The notes under the pieces: model-generated
Databases searched by the model: none
Told to the model about the DNA's origin: nothing
The model's input: only the letters and a program-made list of their open reading frames with translations
Source: Onchocerca volvulus
Taxonomy: Eukaryota; Nematoda; Chromadorea; Rhabditida; Onchocercidae
NCBI GenBank assembly: GCA_000499405.2
Contig: HG738140.1
Span: forward strand, 5,446,701 to 5,510,700
Length of the DNA: 64,000 nt
Direction: 5' to 3'
Translations under genes and position numbers: made by a program
Shown: one piece after another, positions 36,427 to 47,500 of the stretch
Numbering within the stretch: the stretch's first letter is position 1
Layout of the letters: every line of letters starts with the position of its first letter

Positions 36427-37886
36427 TTAATTAACTTCATCAAATTGCATTTTTTTTTGATATTTTGCTCGAGCAATACGTCTATCAAGCTCATCCAATG
36501 TTATAGGACCACCAACGGGTTTAAATAAATGACGGTTTTCTTGACGCAATTGTTGAGCTTTTTCTGAAAACTTTCAAATTAGTTAATCTGGCTTATACTT
36601 CTTTGCGATTATTTGGCAATCTAAGAATATAAAAAGTTTTCAAAAGAATAAGAATCACTGCATGTTGAAATATGAATAAAGATTAGCATCTTAAAATAAT
36701 GAAAATTGTAATACTAAGTAGAATTAACTCAGCAATTTAATAAAGAAAAACTTCGTGATCAAAGTTGGTACTTGCAATCATTTTAGAATTACGTTAATTA
36801 ATCTATTTAAGAATTATAATTTAAGCGTACAGATAATCAAACCAGAGAGATGAATTAAAATAACATTCAAACATCAGGTAACATTAGTCTACTGCTAGAA
36901 TACAGCGATCTTATCCATATCAAAAATGTAGAACCAAAAGAGTTGAGTCGAATTATATATCGGGACATTTTTTATATAATCAAACAGTTTTTAAATATGA
37001 ATACAACAACCTTTTATGGTATCCAACGTTATATCCCGTTGCTGGTCGAAATTATGGAGAAGACCAATTACAAGTGGAACAGCTGGTAAAATGAACAAAT
37101 GCTTTTCCTTCATTTTTTGACTTATTAACATCAATGAAACGGCCAACAACGCAGTCATATTTTCATTGGAAATAAGTTTTCGTCTGTCTGCTAACTAAAA
37201 CAATTAGTTTGCTTACAGTTACTGTACGGATATAACGATATGACTTTCACATAATAAGATATTTTTTTCCAACTAATCTAAATTTTATCTTCTTTTGGTA
37301 ATAACATATGTATTTCATAATATCGGATGTACAACTTAATAGTATAATCACTTTTCTCATTTTTCTAAATCTATCACAAAAAAATCATATATGATCGATA
37401 CTAGCGACAACCAAAATTCACAACATGTTCCTCCAACAAAAGTATTGTCTTGTTGTGATTAATCTAGAAAATATAAAGCATGAAAGTATATCAATTGGAT
37501 CAGTTGGACTATTAAGAAGAACAATATTATAAAGGAAAAAAGAAAAGAAACAAACCTCTAAAGCTCTTTTATGCTCAAACAAAACATTTTGCAGAGCTAC
37601 CTGTTCCAGAGCCTGAAAAATAATTCGAAATGATTTGCACTAAAATTATCAAAAAATTCATTTTATAAATATAAAAGAAATATAAGCAGAGATCGAAGAT
37701 TTGAAAACCTTAAGATTTCAATATCATTATTACAGGTATTTATCTTTACTTCAAAATTGCAATTTAAACAAAATTAGTGCAAACGAAGGGCATATTGAAT
37801 AAAATATTGAAATTTCAATAATTTAATACAACCTTTTGGTCGTAATAATTTTGCAACTCCGCATTATTTGACCACGATGTTCCCAT
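36427..37886 (-). CDS. plgrkt: Plg-R(KT) family protein, downstream paralogue
   Basis: Four exons on the minus strand: 37833-37886 (ATG), 37556-37612, 37011-37194 and 36427-36563 (stop), 143 aa, all phases closing. Layout matches human plasminogen receptor Plg-R(KT): a short N-terminus starting MGTSWSN and ending DQK, a charged helix (LFEHKRALE), two hydrophobic segments around MTALLAVSLMLIS and LFILPAVPLVIGLL, then TIKEKAQQLRQEN and a tail with ITLDELDRRIARAKYQ aligning to human MITFESIEKARKEQ. It starts MGxxxS, a myristoylation-like context as in the human protein. The family is an integral membrane protein whose vertebrate members bind plasminogen through a C-terminal lysine; this one ends in Asn, so that function is unlikely to be conserved. 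The upstream paralogue lies at 38817-40654 on the same strand. Confidence 0.88.
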
Positions 37887-38816
37887 TAGGAATATAAGCA
37901 AAACATCACAAGTACAACTGTTAGATATTTTTAGTACCTGCAAATCCCTCGTACAACTTCGGGTCTCCTATTTATTTGTTTGACATTGATTGAACAAGTT
38001 AATCAGTGGTGCCTTTATACTGCAGGAAGAACAAGAAATTTCAAAATATCAAAGTTAAATAAATCATGCAGACAATCTGTTGGTAAATCGGAATTTCATC
38101 TCAAAAATATTTCATGCAAAATAAAAACATGGAAATACCTTAATTATTTAAATGTTCAGCACTGCTTCTTTGATAATTTTGCGATCGTATATCAAACACG
38201 ACCAAGCGACAACAGCACCTGAAAGGAGAAAGGCACTTCAACTATTTATTTTAAAATATCCTTAATTAGACTGTCGATAAAATGAGACAAGCTGAAAGAA
38301 CAATAATTTGTATCCCTGACATTTGACTCGTTTTATCTATGAAATTTCAATTCATATCAATCCTGAGTGATTAAATAACATTCACGAATTTTGAAAACAA
38401 GTAAAACAATAGATGGAACAAATGAGTTCAATGTTTTATTAGAATTTGAGAAAGCAACAAAGATCTGGGTGAGAAAATTAAGTAAGCAAATTCTCTAAAT
38501 AAATTAAAGAAAAACGGTGTCTGCAGCATTTTCGGAATTCTTTAGTTGTTTTCGAATTAAAGAATAATCATTATTCAAATGATTGTGATCCTAAGTGATT
38601 AAGTATTATTTCGAATCAGATATAGTGAAGTTTTAAACTTATGAAAATTATTTATAATTAAAGGAATGCTTTTTGATGGATGAGTTATTTGAAAAGAGGA
38701 AATATTTTCAAATTTTCTTCATAAAATTTGGGAGATTTCAGAAACATCCACTACAGCAGCATTTTGATTTTATATAAAACAATTTAATAATGAGCAACAT
38801 AACAAACAATATGGAC

Positions 38817-40654
38817 CTATTCTAGATCACTTCTTTCTTGCAGTTCTTTCAGACAATGTTTTACGTCAGCCATCAAAAGATGCGGCTCCTGTTCTGCCAA
38901 TCTTTTTCGATATATAAAATCAGCTCGTCCTGAAAACAAATTGCGAAAATTTAACAAATCAGAGCCATATTTTTCACTACATTCTTTCAAATGAATTCAG
39001 ACAAATTCATACTGATCATTTTAGTTTTTTCCAAATCTCCACATATCAATCCAGTCTCAATTCGTAAAAAATCCGCAAAACAGTTTTTTCATTTTCTATG
39101 AATAATGATATATAATGAAGCATTTTGAAAAATAAAGTCCACTGAAAAAATTTACTTTCGATTCTTTCCGTTCCTTGTCCAAAAGAAACATCAGTTTCAT
39201 AAGTTATATAAGGAAGCGCTATTGCACCCGGTATCAAATACAGCAAATTTTTATGTCGATAGGCAGATATGCCAGAAATAAGAATTACTGCAAGACTTGC
39301 GACAGCTTTATAAGGATACGCATACTGCAATTTAGCAAGCTGAAATACGATAGTTCTTAAATTAAGGAAAAGTTCAAATTACAGAGAAAAAAGAGAACCA
39401 TTCTCTCCGATAGATCAAGAGCTCAACTTGCCAGGAATAAATACGATTATATTGCTATTGCACTATTAAAGATGATTTATTTGCCACAAATTTAGTAAGC
39501 TCATAAAAGTATTCTAGTTCTAGGGTTACAATCTCTAAAACTGGATCACTTAATCGCTCAATGTTGATAAAGTTTTTTAAGAAAAAATAAGTTGTATGAT
39601 GAATTCATAAAGGAAACTACACTTCTACTGATGCATAAATATACAAAAAAAAAAAAAAAAAAAATTCGACAATACATATGAGTAAATATATTTCAGGTAC
39701 ACTGATATTGCTTTCTAGTATTATTCAGTATTATATTGTACTATTCACCTTCAAATATTCTGACATTTTAAAATAAAAGCGAACAATATTTGCGATAGCT
39801 AGACATTACCTCAACAAGAAAATACCGAATACCAACAAATCACTAGTAACTTACCTCAAATGCTCTTTTCCTCTCATCCAAAGCTTCTTGAAAAGCCATT
39901 TCACGTTCAATCTGAAATAAAAGCACGCAGATTCTGATGAATGTTGAAAAATGATTGACTTTATCCTTTAATGAAGCTTAATCAGTCAATCCAAAAAAAG
40001 TTTAACCAGTTTAGTCAATTAGCTCTAATCAGATCAAATTTAAATGCAAATACTTTAACCAACAGCTGATTCTTTCAGGATCAAACGAATCCAACTAATG
40101 ATAAGTATAATTCTTAGCTGTCATGTAAGAATGTAACATATCGATAAAAGTAAGGTTAAGAATAAGTGCCAAAAATATGATGGTAGAACAAAAATATCGA
40201 AATAAAAGATGTAATAAACAAATGAAATTTTACAACAAATTAAAACTGAACTAAATTTAACGGAATAGGAAAAAATAATATAATCAAAAAATAAATACTA
40301 AATTCAATTTCAACAATTTAAATAATCATCTAATGAGTAATACTCGCAAATACGACAATAAATTTCATTTCTTTAGTTTAATTTTATCATTAGGATGCAT
40401 AGAAAATCTAAATCTCTCCGAAATTTAGACAGTTATTTTAAAAACAGTTTCAAATTTGTATCATTTATTGCAAAATAAAAGTTCGCAAACATTTATTAAT
40501 GACCTCAGAAATAGTTACTAATAGTTATAAGAATAGCTGAAATAAATATTATAGCAATAAAAGTAACTACGTAATATTTTTAGTGGAAAAAGATATGAAA
40601 AACCTTTTGATTTTCGAGCAATTGGATGGCATTTATCATCGACTTATCAATCAT
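38817..40654 (-). CDS. plgrkt: Plg-R(KT) family protein, upstream paralogue
   Basis: Four exons: 40604-40654 (ATG), 39855-39911, 39156-39339 and 38817-38929 (stop), 134 aa. Exons 2 and 3 have exactly the lengths (57 and 184) and phases of the neighbouring paralogue, so the pair arose by tandem duplication. The core has EREMAFQEALDERKRAFE, membrane segments around AVASLAVILISGISAY and LLYLIPGAIALPYITYE, then FGQGTERIE, which parallels human LGYGTLLERMKGE. The start was chosen because TATTACAG lies seven bases before it, a likely trans-splice acceptor, and because it gives a 17-residue first exon ending NQK, like the human MGFIFS..NQK start; it lacks Gly2. The C-terminal exon has diverged: it lacks the ITLDELDRRIARAK block and ends in Glu, not Lys. 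Confidence 0.85.
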
Positions 40655-40663
40655 CCCACTTCT
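40655..40663 (-). promoter_or_regulatory. Probable trans-splice acceptor of the upstream PLGRKT gene
   Basis: On the minus strand ATATTACAG ends at 40662, followed by seven bases and the ATG at 40654. A second acceptor-like TATATTTCAG lies about 27 bases further upstream; either could accept a spliced leader. Confidence 0.45.
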
Positions 40664-40684
40664 GTAATATTTTGTGAAACTGAC

Positions 40685-41105
40685 ATTAATCTGAAATATA
40701 CAGAATATAAGACTAAATCGATATGGCATGACAATTTATACTTGTATTATTTACTTTGAAGAATTTCCAAGAAACTCTCGAAATTACGGAAAATAAAGAC
40801 GGATGATGAAGCATGGAATTGATATTAATCTGAAATATATAGAACTTATGACAAGACTGATACGACATGTCAACTTGTACTTGCATTAATTTTATTTTGG
40901 AGAATTTTCGGGGAAATTTCGGGAATAGAGAAAGCAAAAATGGATAACAAAATGTGGAATTGATATTAATCTAAAATATACAAAACTTGAAACTACAATG
41001 ATAAAATATGTCAATTTATACTAGCATTAATTTTGTTTTTGAAAATCTTCGGGAAATCTCGGGGACTCAAAAGACAGGCATCGATGGATGATAACGAGAT
41101 GCGGG
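40685..41105. repeat. 140-bp tandem repeat, three copies, carrying a splice-acceptor-like motif
   Basis: Units begin at 40685, 40824 and 40965 (spacing 139 and 141). Each starts with ATTAATCT(G/A)AAATATA and ends with G(A/T)GG(A/G)ATTGAT-like sequence in the first two. On the minus strand this start reads TATATTTCAG or TATATTTTAG followed by ATTAAT, i.e. a 3' splice-site-like sequence; the first unit abuts exon 1 of the upstream PLGRKT gene. The array occupies much of the divergent promoter shared with ufd-2. Confidence 0.9.
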
Positions 41106-41549
41106 AAAAATCATCGGGAATTCGGAAAAAGGAAAGTACCAATATGTTACGTACCCTTTAGTGAATAGACCGAACCAAGCAAAATTCGTACTGATGCAGC
41201 GCTACGGCTAGAACTTCAAGCGGGATATGTTTTGTCAAATTTGGGTGACGTGAGATTAACGTAAGTGTTTAATTTGAAGTTGTACTTTTAAAGTAAGTGA
41301 TTAGGGCAGAATTTATTAAATGAAGGTTAATAAGTTTTATTTTAGGATTGAGAAATATTTAGGTTAATAGATTGTCGAAATCTTTTTAAAATTTTAGCAA
41401 TTCATTAACAAAATGATTCAAGTTACATGAATAATTTTAAATAATATCATTATTTAATAACTTATTATTTAATGCATCATTTAGTAATTCTCTTTTCTTT
41501 TTTTTCTTGCAGATTACACTAAAAATTTGTATAGAAATAACAATAATTT
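41106..41549. promoter_or_regulatory. Divergent promoter region and ufd-2 5' leader
   Basis: This lies between the minus-strand PLGRKT gene and the plus-strand ufd-2 gene. A locally less AT-rich stretch at about 41155-41265 is the likeliest core promoter or first non-coding exon, but no motif proves it. A strong acceptor (TTTTTTTCTTGCAG ending at 41512) precedes the ufd-2 ATG by 37 bases and marks either trans-splicing or a 5' UTR intron. Confidence 0.4.
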
Positions 41550-44500
41550 ATGCCGTCGGAAGAAACGACACATCGAAGTCCAGCAGCAGAAATTGAAGAA
41601 TTAGGTGTGAAGAAACTACGACAGGATTGTATGAACATTATGACGGATGGGAATTCAAATGAGATTTTGGTAACTTTTAAATTTCATTTTCATAATAATT
41701 TCATACTTTCTGTAGTTATTCAGTAAAAAAGAAAAAAAAAAAAGTGACAGTCATTATATATTAGTGTTTGAATTAAATACGGTGAACAAGATGAGTTATG
41801 TTAAATGACGCATTTCATAATTGAGTTACTTTTCATTCTTGATTCCAGTCATTGTTCCGGTGGAGATTAAGTTTCAACAGTTAGAAGATGTAAAGTATTG
41901 AAAATAACTTTTTTTATTGGACGTAGTATTTCTGTTGTTTATTTTAAATTGGTTTTATATTACAGATATATTTCAACAGTATTTTTATTTAAGCGTCATG
42001 ACTCCTCAGCTAATTAATTAAAAGTTCAACAATACCAATTAGCGCAAATCCTGTTCAATTTTTTTAATGCTTATAAATGACGCTTGCAATCCAGATTTTT
42101 GAATTACTGTAAAACTAGATCTAGTCGTTTGGTTAAAACGATAAAGCAGCTGAAATTTCCATGATTTTTAGTGAAATCATTATGGATTGAAATCTGGAAT
42201 CTGCAAAAATAACTATTCCTCGGTATCGTGTCATTTAATTTGTTCATTTAAAACTATAAGTGAAAGAAATAGAATCAAGTTTTTGCAGATATAGAAAATA
42301 CTTCAGTAATTTGAATGAGGTAGTTGTGACTAAAATTAGTAACTCGAAATTTTAGAAATAGAAAAAGATCTCAGTATTGATTACTTACTTGTGAATGTGG
42401 TATTTAGCAACAATCGTAATGGATGTAATGTACTATTTTATTATGTAACTAATTTAGGATGGAGAAATTTACAAACTGGACCGCCTTCGAAATCTTGTCA
42501 ATCGCATTTTCAGTGGTGAAAATAGCATTTGTTTGAAATCTTTGTTGGAATCAACTGATACATCAACTTTTAATAATGATGGTATGCCTTGTTGTTACAA
42601 ATACAATGGAATAGGGTTAATGACAGTAATATCTTCAAAAGATAAAAACAGAATGACAATTGCATTGCTAGATAATAGAAATAGATGTTACAGGAAAAAG
42701 ATCTACAAAACTCATCGTATATGATAAATTTCGGATAGGAAGTAGTACTTAGCATGTCTTGTTTATTCTTGGTAATATTGAAAGTAATATGCTATGAGCA
42801 GCAATTTTGTCATCTAAAAGATGAGAATATGAACGCTGAATTCTCTTTTTTTTTTTCTTTTTTTTCGTGATTCTTATGTTTATTTCACAGAAGCATAAAT
42901 TTTCAGTTGACTTATCAGTGGTGATTGATGATATTTTTATGCGAGCAATATGTAACATACAAAAAAGCAAGTGAGTACTTGTATATAGTTCATATATTCG
43001 AAGTTTTTCATTGAAAAAAAGAAAAGATGATTATAATGCAATCACTAGATTGTCTGTAATAAACTAGTAACGTATGATTTCAATTTGCAGCATGCAAGTC
43101 ATGAATACAGGTAGAATACTGGGAAAACAACTCGGCGAGCCGTTGTTTGATTTACCTCTAATTTTGCCAGAAATGGCTTTGCATTATTTTATCGCAACAA
43201 GTGAAAAGTTGGTTACTGAAGGACAGAATCAGGTTTATACCACATTTATCTTCTAGTGGTTCTCGAAATTGATTGTATCCAGTCAGAAATGATGTGTACT
43301 TTCAAATTCTAAATAAAGCCTTCTTTATACTAACAATTTGGATAGATAACTTAATTAAGAAACCACTGTTAAAAAATGCAAACCTTTGGAGTTAGGTGTC
43401 GAAATTTGAATTGCAGTTTTTGATGGACTACGAACGCTCCGTGATTCCAATCATTCAGAAAAGGCTTTTTGCTCAAGTATCTTTTCTTCTTCGTGGCTTC
43501 TATGGTGAAAAGTAAACTTTTATTTCTTCACTAAGTAAGAATCGATTCGGAAATTACTTTGAATTTTAAGATTCAGATATATCCAACCTATTGCAGATTC
43601 ACAGCAGAAGAAATGACGGCAGTTTTTGTTCGAATGTTTTATGAGCAGCAAATACCGGAAGCTTTTGCTTGTAATTTGATAACTTACTGTACAGATGAAG
43701 ATATAACGGATCGTAGTGCACTTGCAGAGGTTTTGCTTTATTTTCCTATTGTATTTAATAAATTTTGCTATATGTTTAGATTTAATGCAAATAACAATAT
43801 GGTTTACACACTAAAGTGTCTGATGGTTATGATGTATAATATACAGATGTTGCACTATAGTCATATATAGAATATAGGTTACAATATAATGCACCTTTCA
43901 CGAAATCCGTCTCTATCATCATCGAAACAACTATGTAATATCAAAGAAGTACTGAAAAAAATATTTTTAAAAGTTTCAAGCTGAGATAATAGTTTTGCAT
44001 TACTTATGCTCTTAGGCTAATGGATATATTCATCAACGGTTCTTGTACCGAATATTTGGAACTGGGAATAAAAATTCGATCTTATTTCAAAATTGTTTCA
44101 GATTTTTAATCCCATTTTGGATTGTGCGCAAAAATCGATGAGTTGTCAGCAAATGTCGAATAAATGCAACAGGGAAGTGGCTGTTTACCCGTATTCCTTG
44201 CTGAAATTCTTTGTAAGCGTCAAAACTTCATCTAATAAGAGGCCTATTGCCGATTTGGTTAGTTCCTTACATTTTCCAGTGCTTTTTAGTCACATTAGAT
44301 GTCAGCTATTTGATGAAGTGTTTTAAATCTATTATTAACTGATTTTGATCAAAGTTCTGTTAAAACTATTCATTGAACGACATGTCGATTTAAGTAAATC
44401 AGTTATTCTGGGAATAATATTGCCAGCTTCAGTCTAGTGGTCATGATTTGTTATCTTATTTTAGCTGGTTTCACGAACAGATTTCATAACGGAAGTATAC

Positions 44501-47500
44501 TCCGTCCTCGAAGGGCATGATTTCGCGAGGCTGTGTTATTTGGGACCATTTTTTGAATATAGTACAGCTCCTGCTGATAACGGAAGCGTAAGAATATATT
44601 TTGGATTCGCTGATATAACTCAATGAAGTATTCGCATTTATCTTTTTTCAGTTGTCTATTTATATGCCATTTTTCGACTGTTCTCAACTTCCGGAAGATG
44701 AACAAAAACCGATGTTGTACAACGTTTATCAAAATGATTTAACGCTTGTTAGAGTACGTTTTGTGATTTGGCACTTTAAATAATTTTGTTTTATTATCTA
44801 TAGAATCCATTCTGGTTATCCAATTTCAACTGTGAAAGCGAAGTGATTTGACAGGATATGCGACATATATTATCTAGATACATTGGTAAAAGATTATTAT
44901 TCTCATAATTAGTTAAAGAACCTTATAATCATGCGAAATGAAGGGCCGAAGAAAGGTATGGAAAACTGATGTCATACTGATTACAAGTTTACAATGATTT
45001 TTGAGGATAGTTAAAAATTGATTATATTTTCAGCGGCATTTGCATCAAATATTGCATCAGTTGTTAGCAAATACTTCGAGCCGTAACAGAACATTGGATT
45101 TCATCGCTCGCGTGTTATCGGTCAATATTAAAAGGAGGCAAATGAATGTAATTTTTGCTTACAGCATAAATTCTATGATTTTAGACACTGAAATTTTAAT
45201 GGTGGTTTTTTTTTGGCAAAATCTAATAGTAAGTTGGCTTCTTATTTTCAATTAATCGATGGATCAAGCAGAAAATTTGATGATTAATAATTTGAATTTC
45301 GTCTAAAAGGCTTATTTAAGATCTCACTGGGATTTTTTTCTGCTTTTTTTACATTCGTTAATTATCCTAATAATTAACGTATGTAAAAAAAGCAGATAAC
45401 CCAAATGTTCTAATAAATATTAAGATGTTAAATCATTTTTATTTGATTTTGTTGTTAATGGTAACTTTTAGCCTGATCACTCGAAATTATCATCTGATGG
45501 CTTCATGTTGAATTTCTTTGATGTAATGCTGAGTTTGGCTGAGAAAGTAACGTTTGATAAGGTAATTTTTGCTTTATTTATCTTGATTTGTAAATTCAGA
45601 GATTTTCATGTTCTGCAATTATTATTTCTCTGAATTTTTAAGGTCAACATATATTATATGTTTCATCCAAAATGCAGAATTGATTTTTCGGATGAAACGC
45701 GGTTGAAATTGGACTTAGAACAAGCAAAAGCTTTTGCAGAAATGATAGGTATCTAATTTCAAATCTTGTTTTGATATGTTTTGTTTGGATATGCATTTGA
45801 ATGTTTTAATTATACATAACTTTTAGTAGGAGAATCAAGCGATTTAATGCTTCTTTCTAAAATGTTAGTAGCGACTAAAAGTTAATTGGTGAAAGTTATA
45901 AACTGGCTGTTTTTACAAGAAAAAATTTCTCATCATTTTTAGATACAAATTTCGAGATCAAATTTCCCACTGAATGTTTCTTCCTAACAGTGCAGGCGCA
46001 ACACCTGTCACTGTCAGCTGCGATTGGACAATTGAAGTATTTAAAGAGGAATTTGCATGAAATTGAACTTGGTCTAAGTGAACTTAAAGTACAGTTACGC
46101 AGATTATTAGCACTACAAATAAGAGAAAAAGCAATGATTGAAGCAAAATTGGAGCGAGCCAATATTTTTCGTACGGTATGATACTTCCACTTTATTCCTT
46201 GAACTTGAGTTTAATCATGATGCAATATAATATTTGGGAAATTTCCTCACATTCGAAAGATTGAAAAAAGAGCAGTCTTGGTAAACAATAAAAATTTTCA
46301 AAGCAGGTAGCAAAAAATAGAAAACTTTAAAGTAGGTGGCAGCTTGACTAATAGTTTTCGTATATTAATTTAACCGACTTTTGTTTTATTTAGGATCTTG
46401 AGTTCTTAGGATCAGCCAGAATTTTAGATTTTTTCATTTTATATTTTATTCTGAATATAAATTTGAAAAAAAAAAGCGCAAGATTCCCAAGCAAAAATTT
46501 CAAGAAATTTCAAGTATCAGATTAAAAGTCCCGTCAATCATTTTATTTTTCAGAGACTTATTCGGAGTATTATGTGCTTGGAAGCGGCTCTGTACGATCC
46601 TGTGTTTCTTCATCGAGCTTTGGAATTTTGTAGCCGTCAGCTGACTTTCATCATCAATATTATTAATCCTAATTTGTTAGTTATTCGAAATATGCTGTAA
46701 TTTTTGGTTGATATACACGATGAAAGAATTTCTTTTATTCGCTTCTTCAATTTTTTTCGGATCTATTTTATTTATTTTATAAGCTGAAATGCAAGGATGT
46801 TATGGAATCTATTCTTTTTTTTTTTTTTTTTCAGTATTAATGATTCTTTACTTCCTCCTGTAGCACCAGATCTGTTTGGAGTCATGCCGGAATTCTTTTT
46901 GGAAAACTCTCTCGACTTCATCGTCTTTCTACTAAAGTTAGTAACGACAATTTTTAAGTTGGCAATTTATCCAGTTAATTATTACTTTTTGATTAGATAG
47001 AATTATTTATTCATCATAATTAATGGACAAAGAAGAAGATTTCACATCAAAGAATAGCCTGATTAATATTGCAGAAATAATCCTGTTATACTTCTGGAAA
47101 GTCGTCTAGATTTGCCTCAACAGTTACTTGTATTTATTTGCAGCACTCATTATTTTAACAATAAATTTCTTGCGGCAAAGGTTAAATTTTATTTCAAGTG
47201 CTTAAGTTTCCTGTAATTTTCGATCTACGCAAGAAAGGAGAGATCAGATTTCGCAGTAACATCTTTTTATATGTGTTCATGAATGAAAATTCGGATTTAT
47301 GTAGAATTCTTAAGAAAACGAATTTTGAATTAAAAACTTATGATTGCGGTTTGTAGATAGGATCTTGTGAAAAAGTAACTTTTCAGAAAAAAAAAGCAAC
47401 TTTGAAAAAGTAACTTCTCATCTATTCTCAAAGATTATGACATACATATGTAATAAAGTTGACTGATTAGAACTGCGTGAAGACAGACCAATATGACTGA

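Noticed and set aside
42885..42906. Stronger-looking acceptor (TTTCACAG) for ufd-2 exon 3
   Set aside because: Using it after the GATG/GTATGC donor produces an immediate stop; the CAG ending at 42906 keeps the frame.
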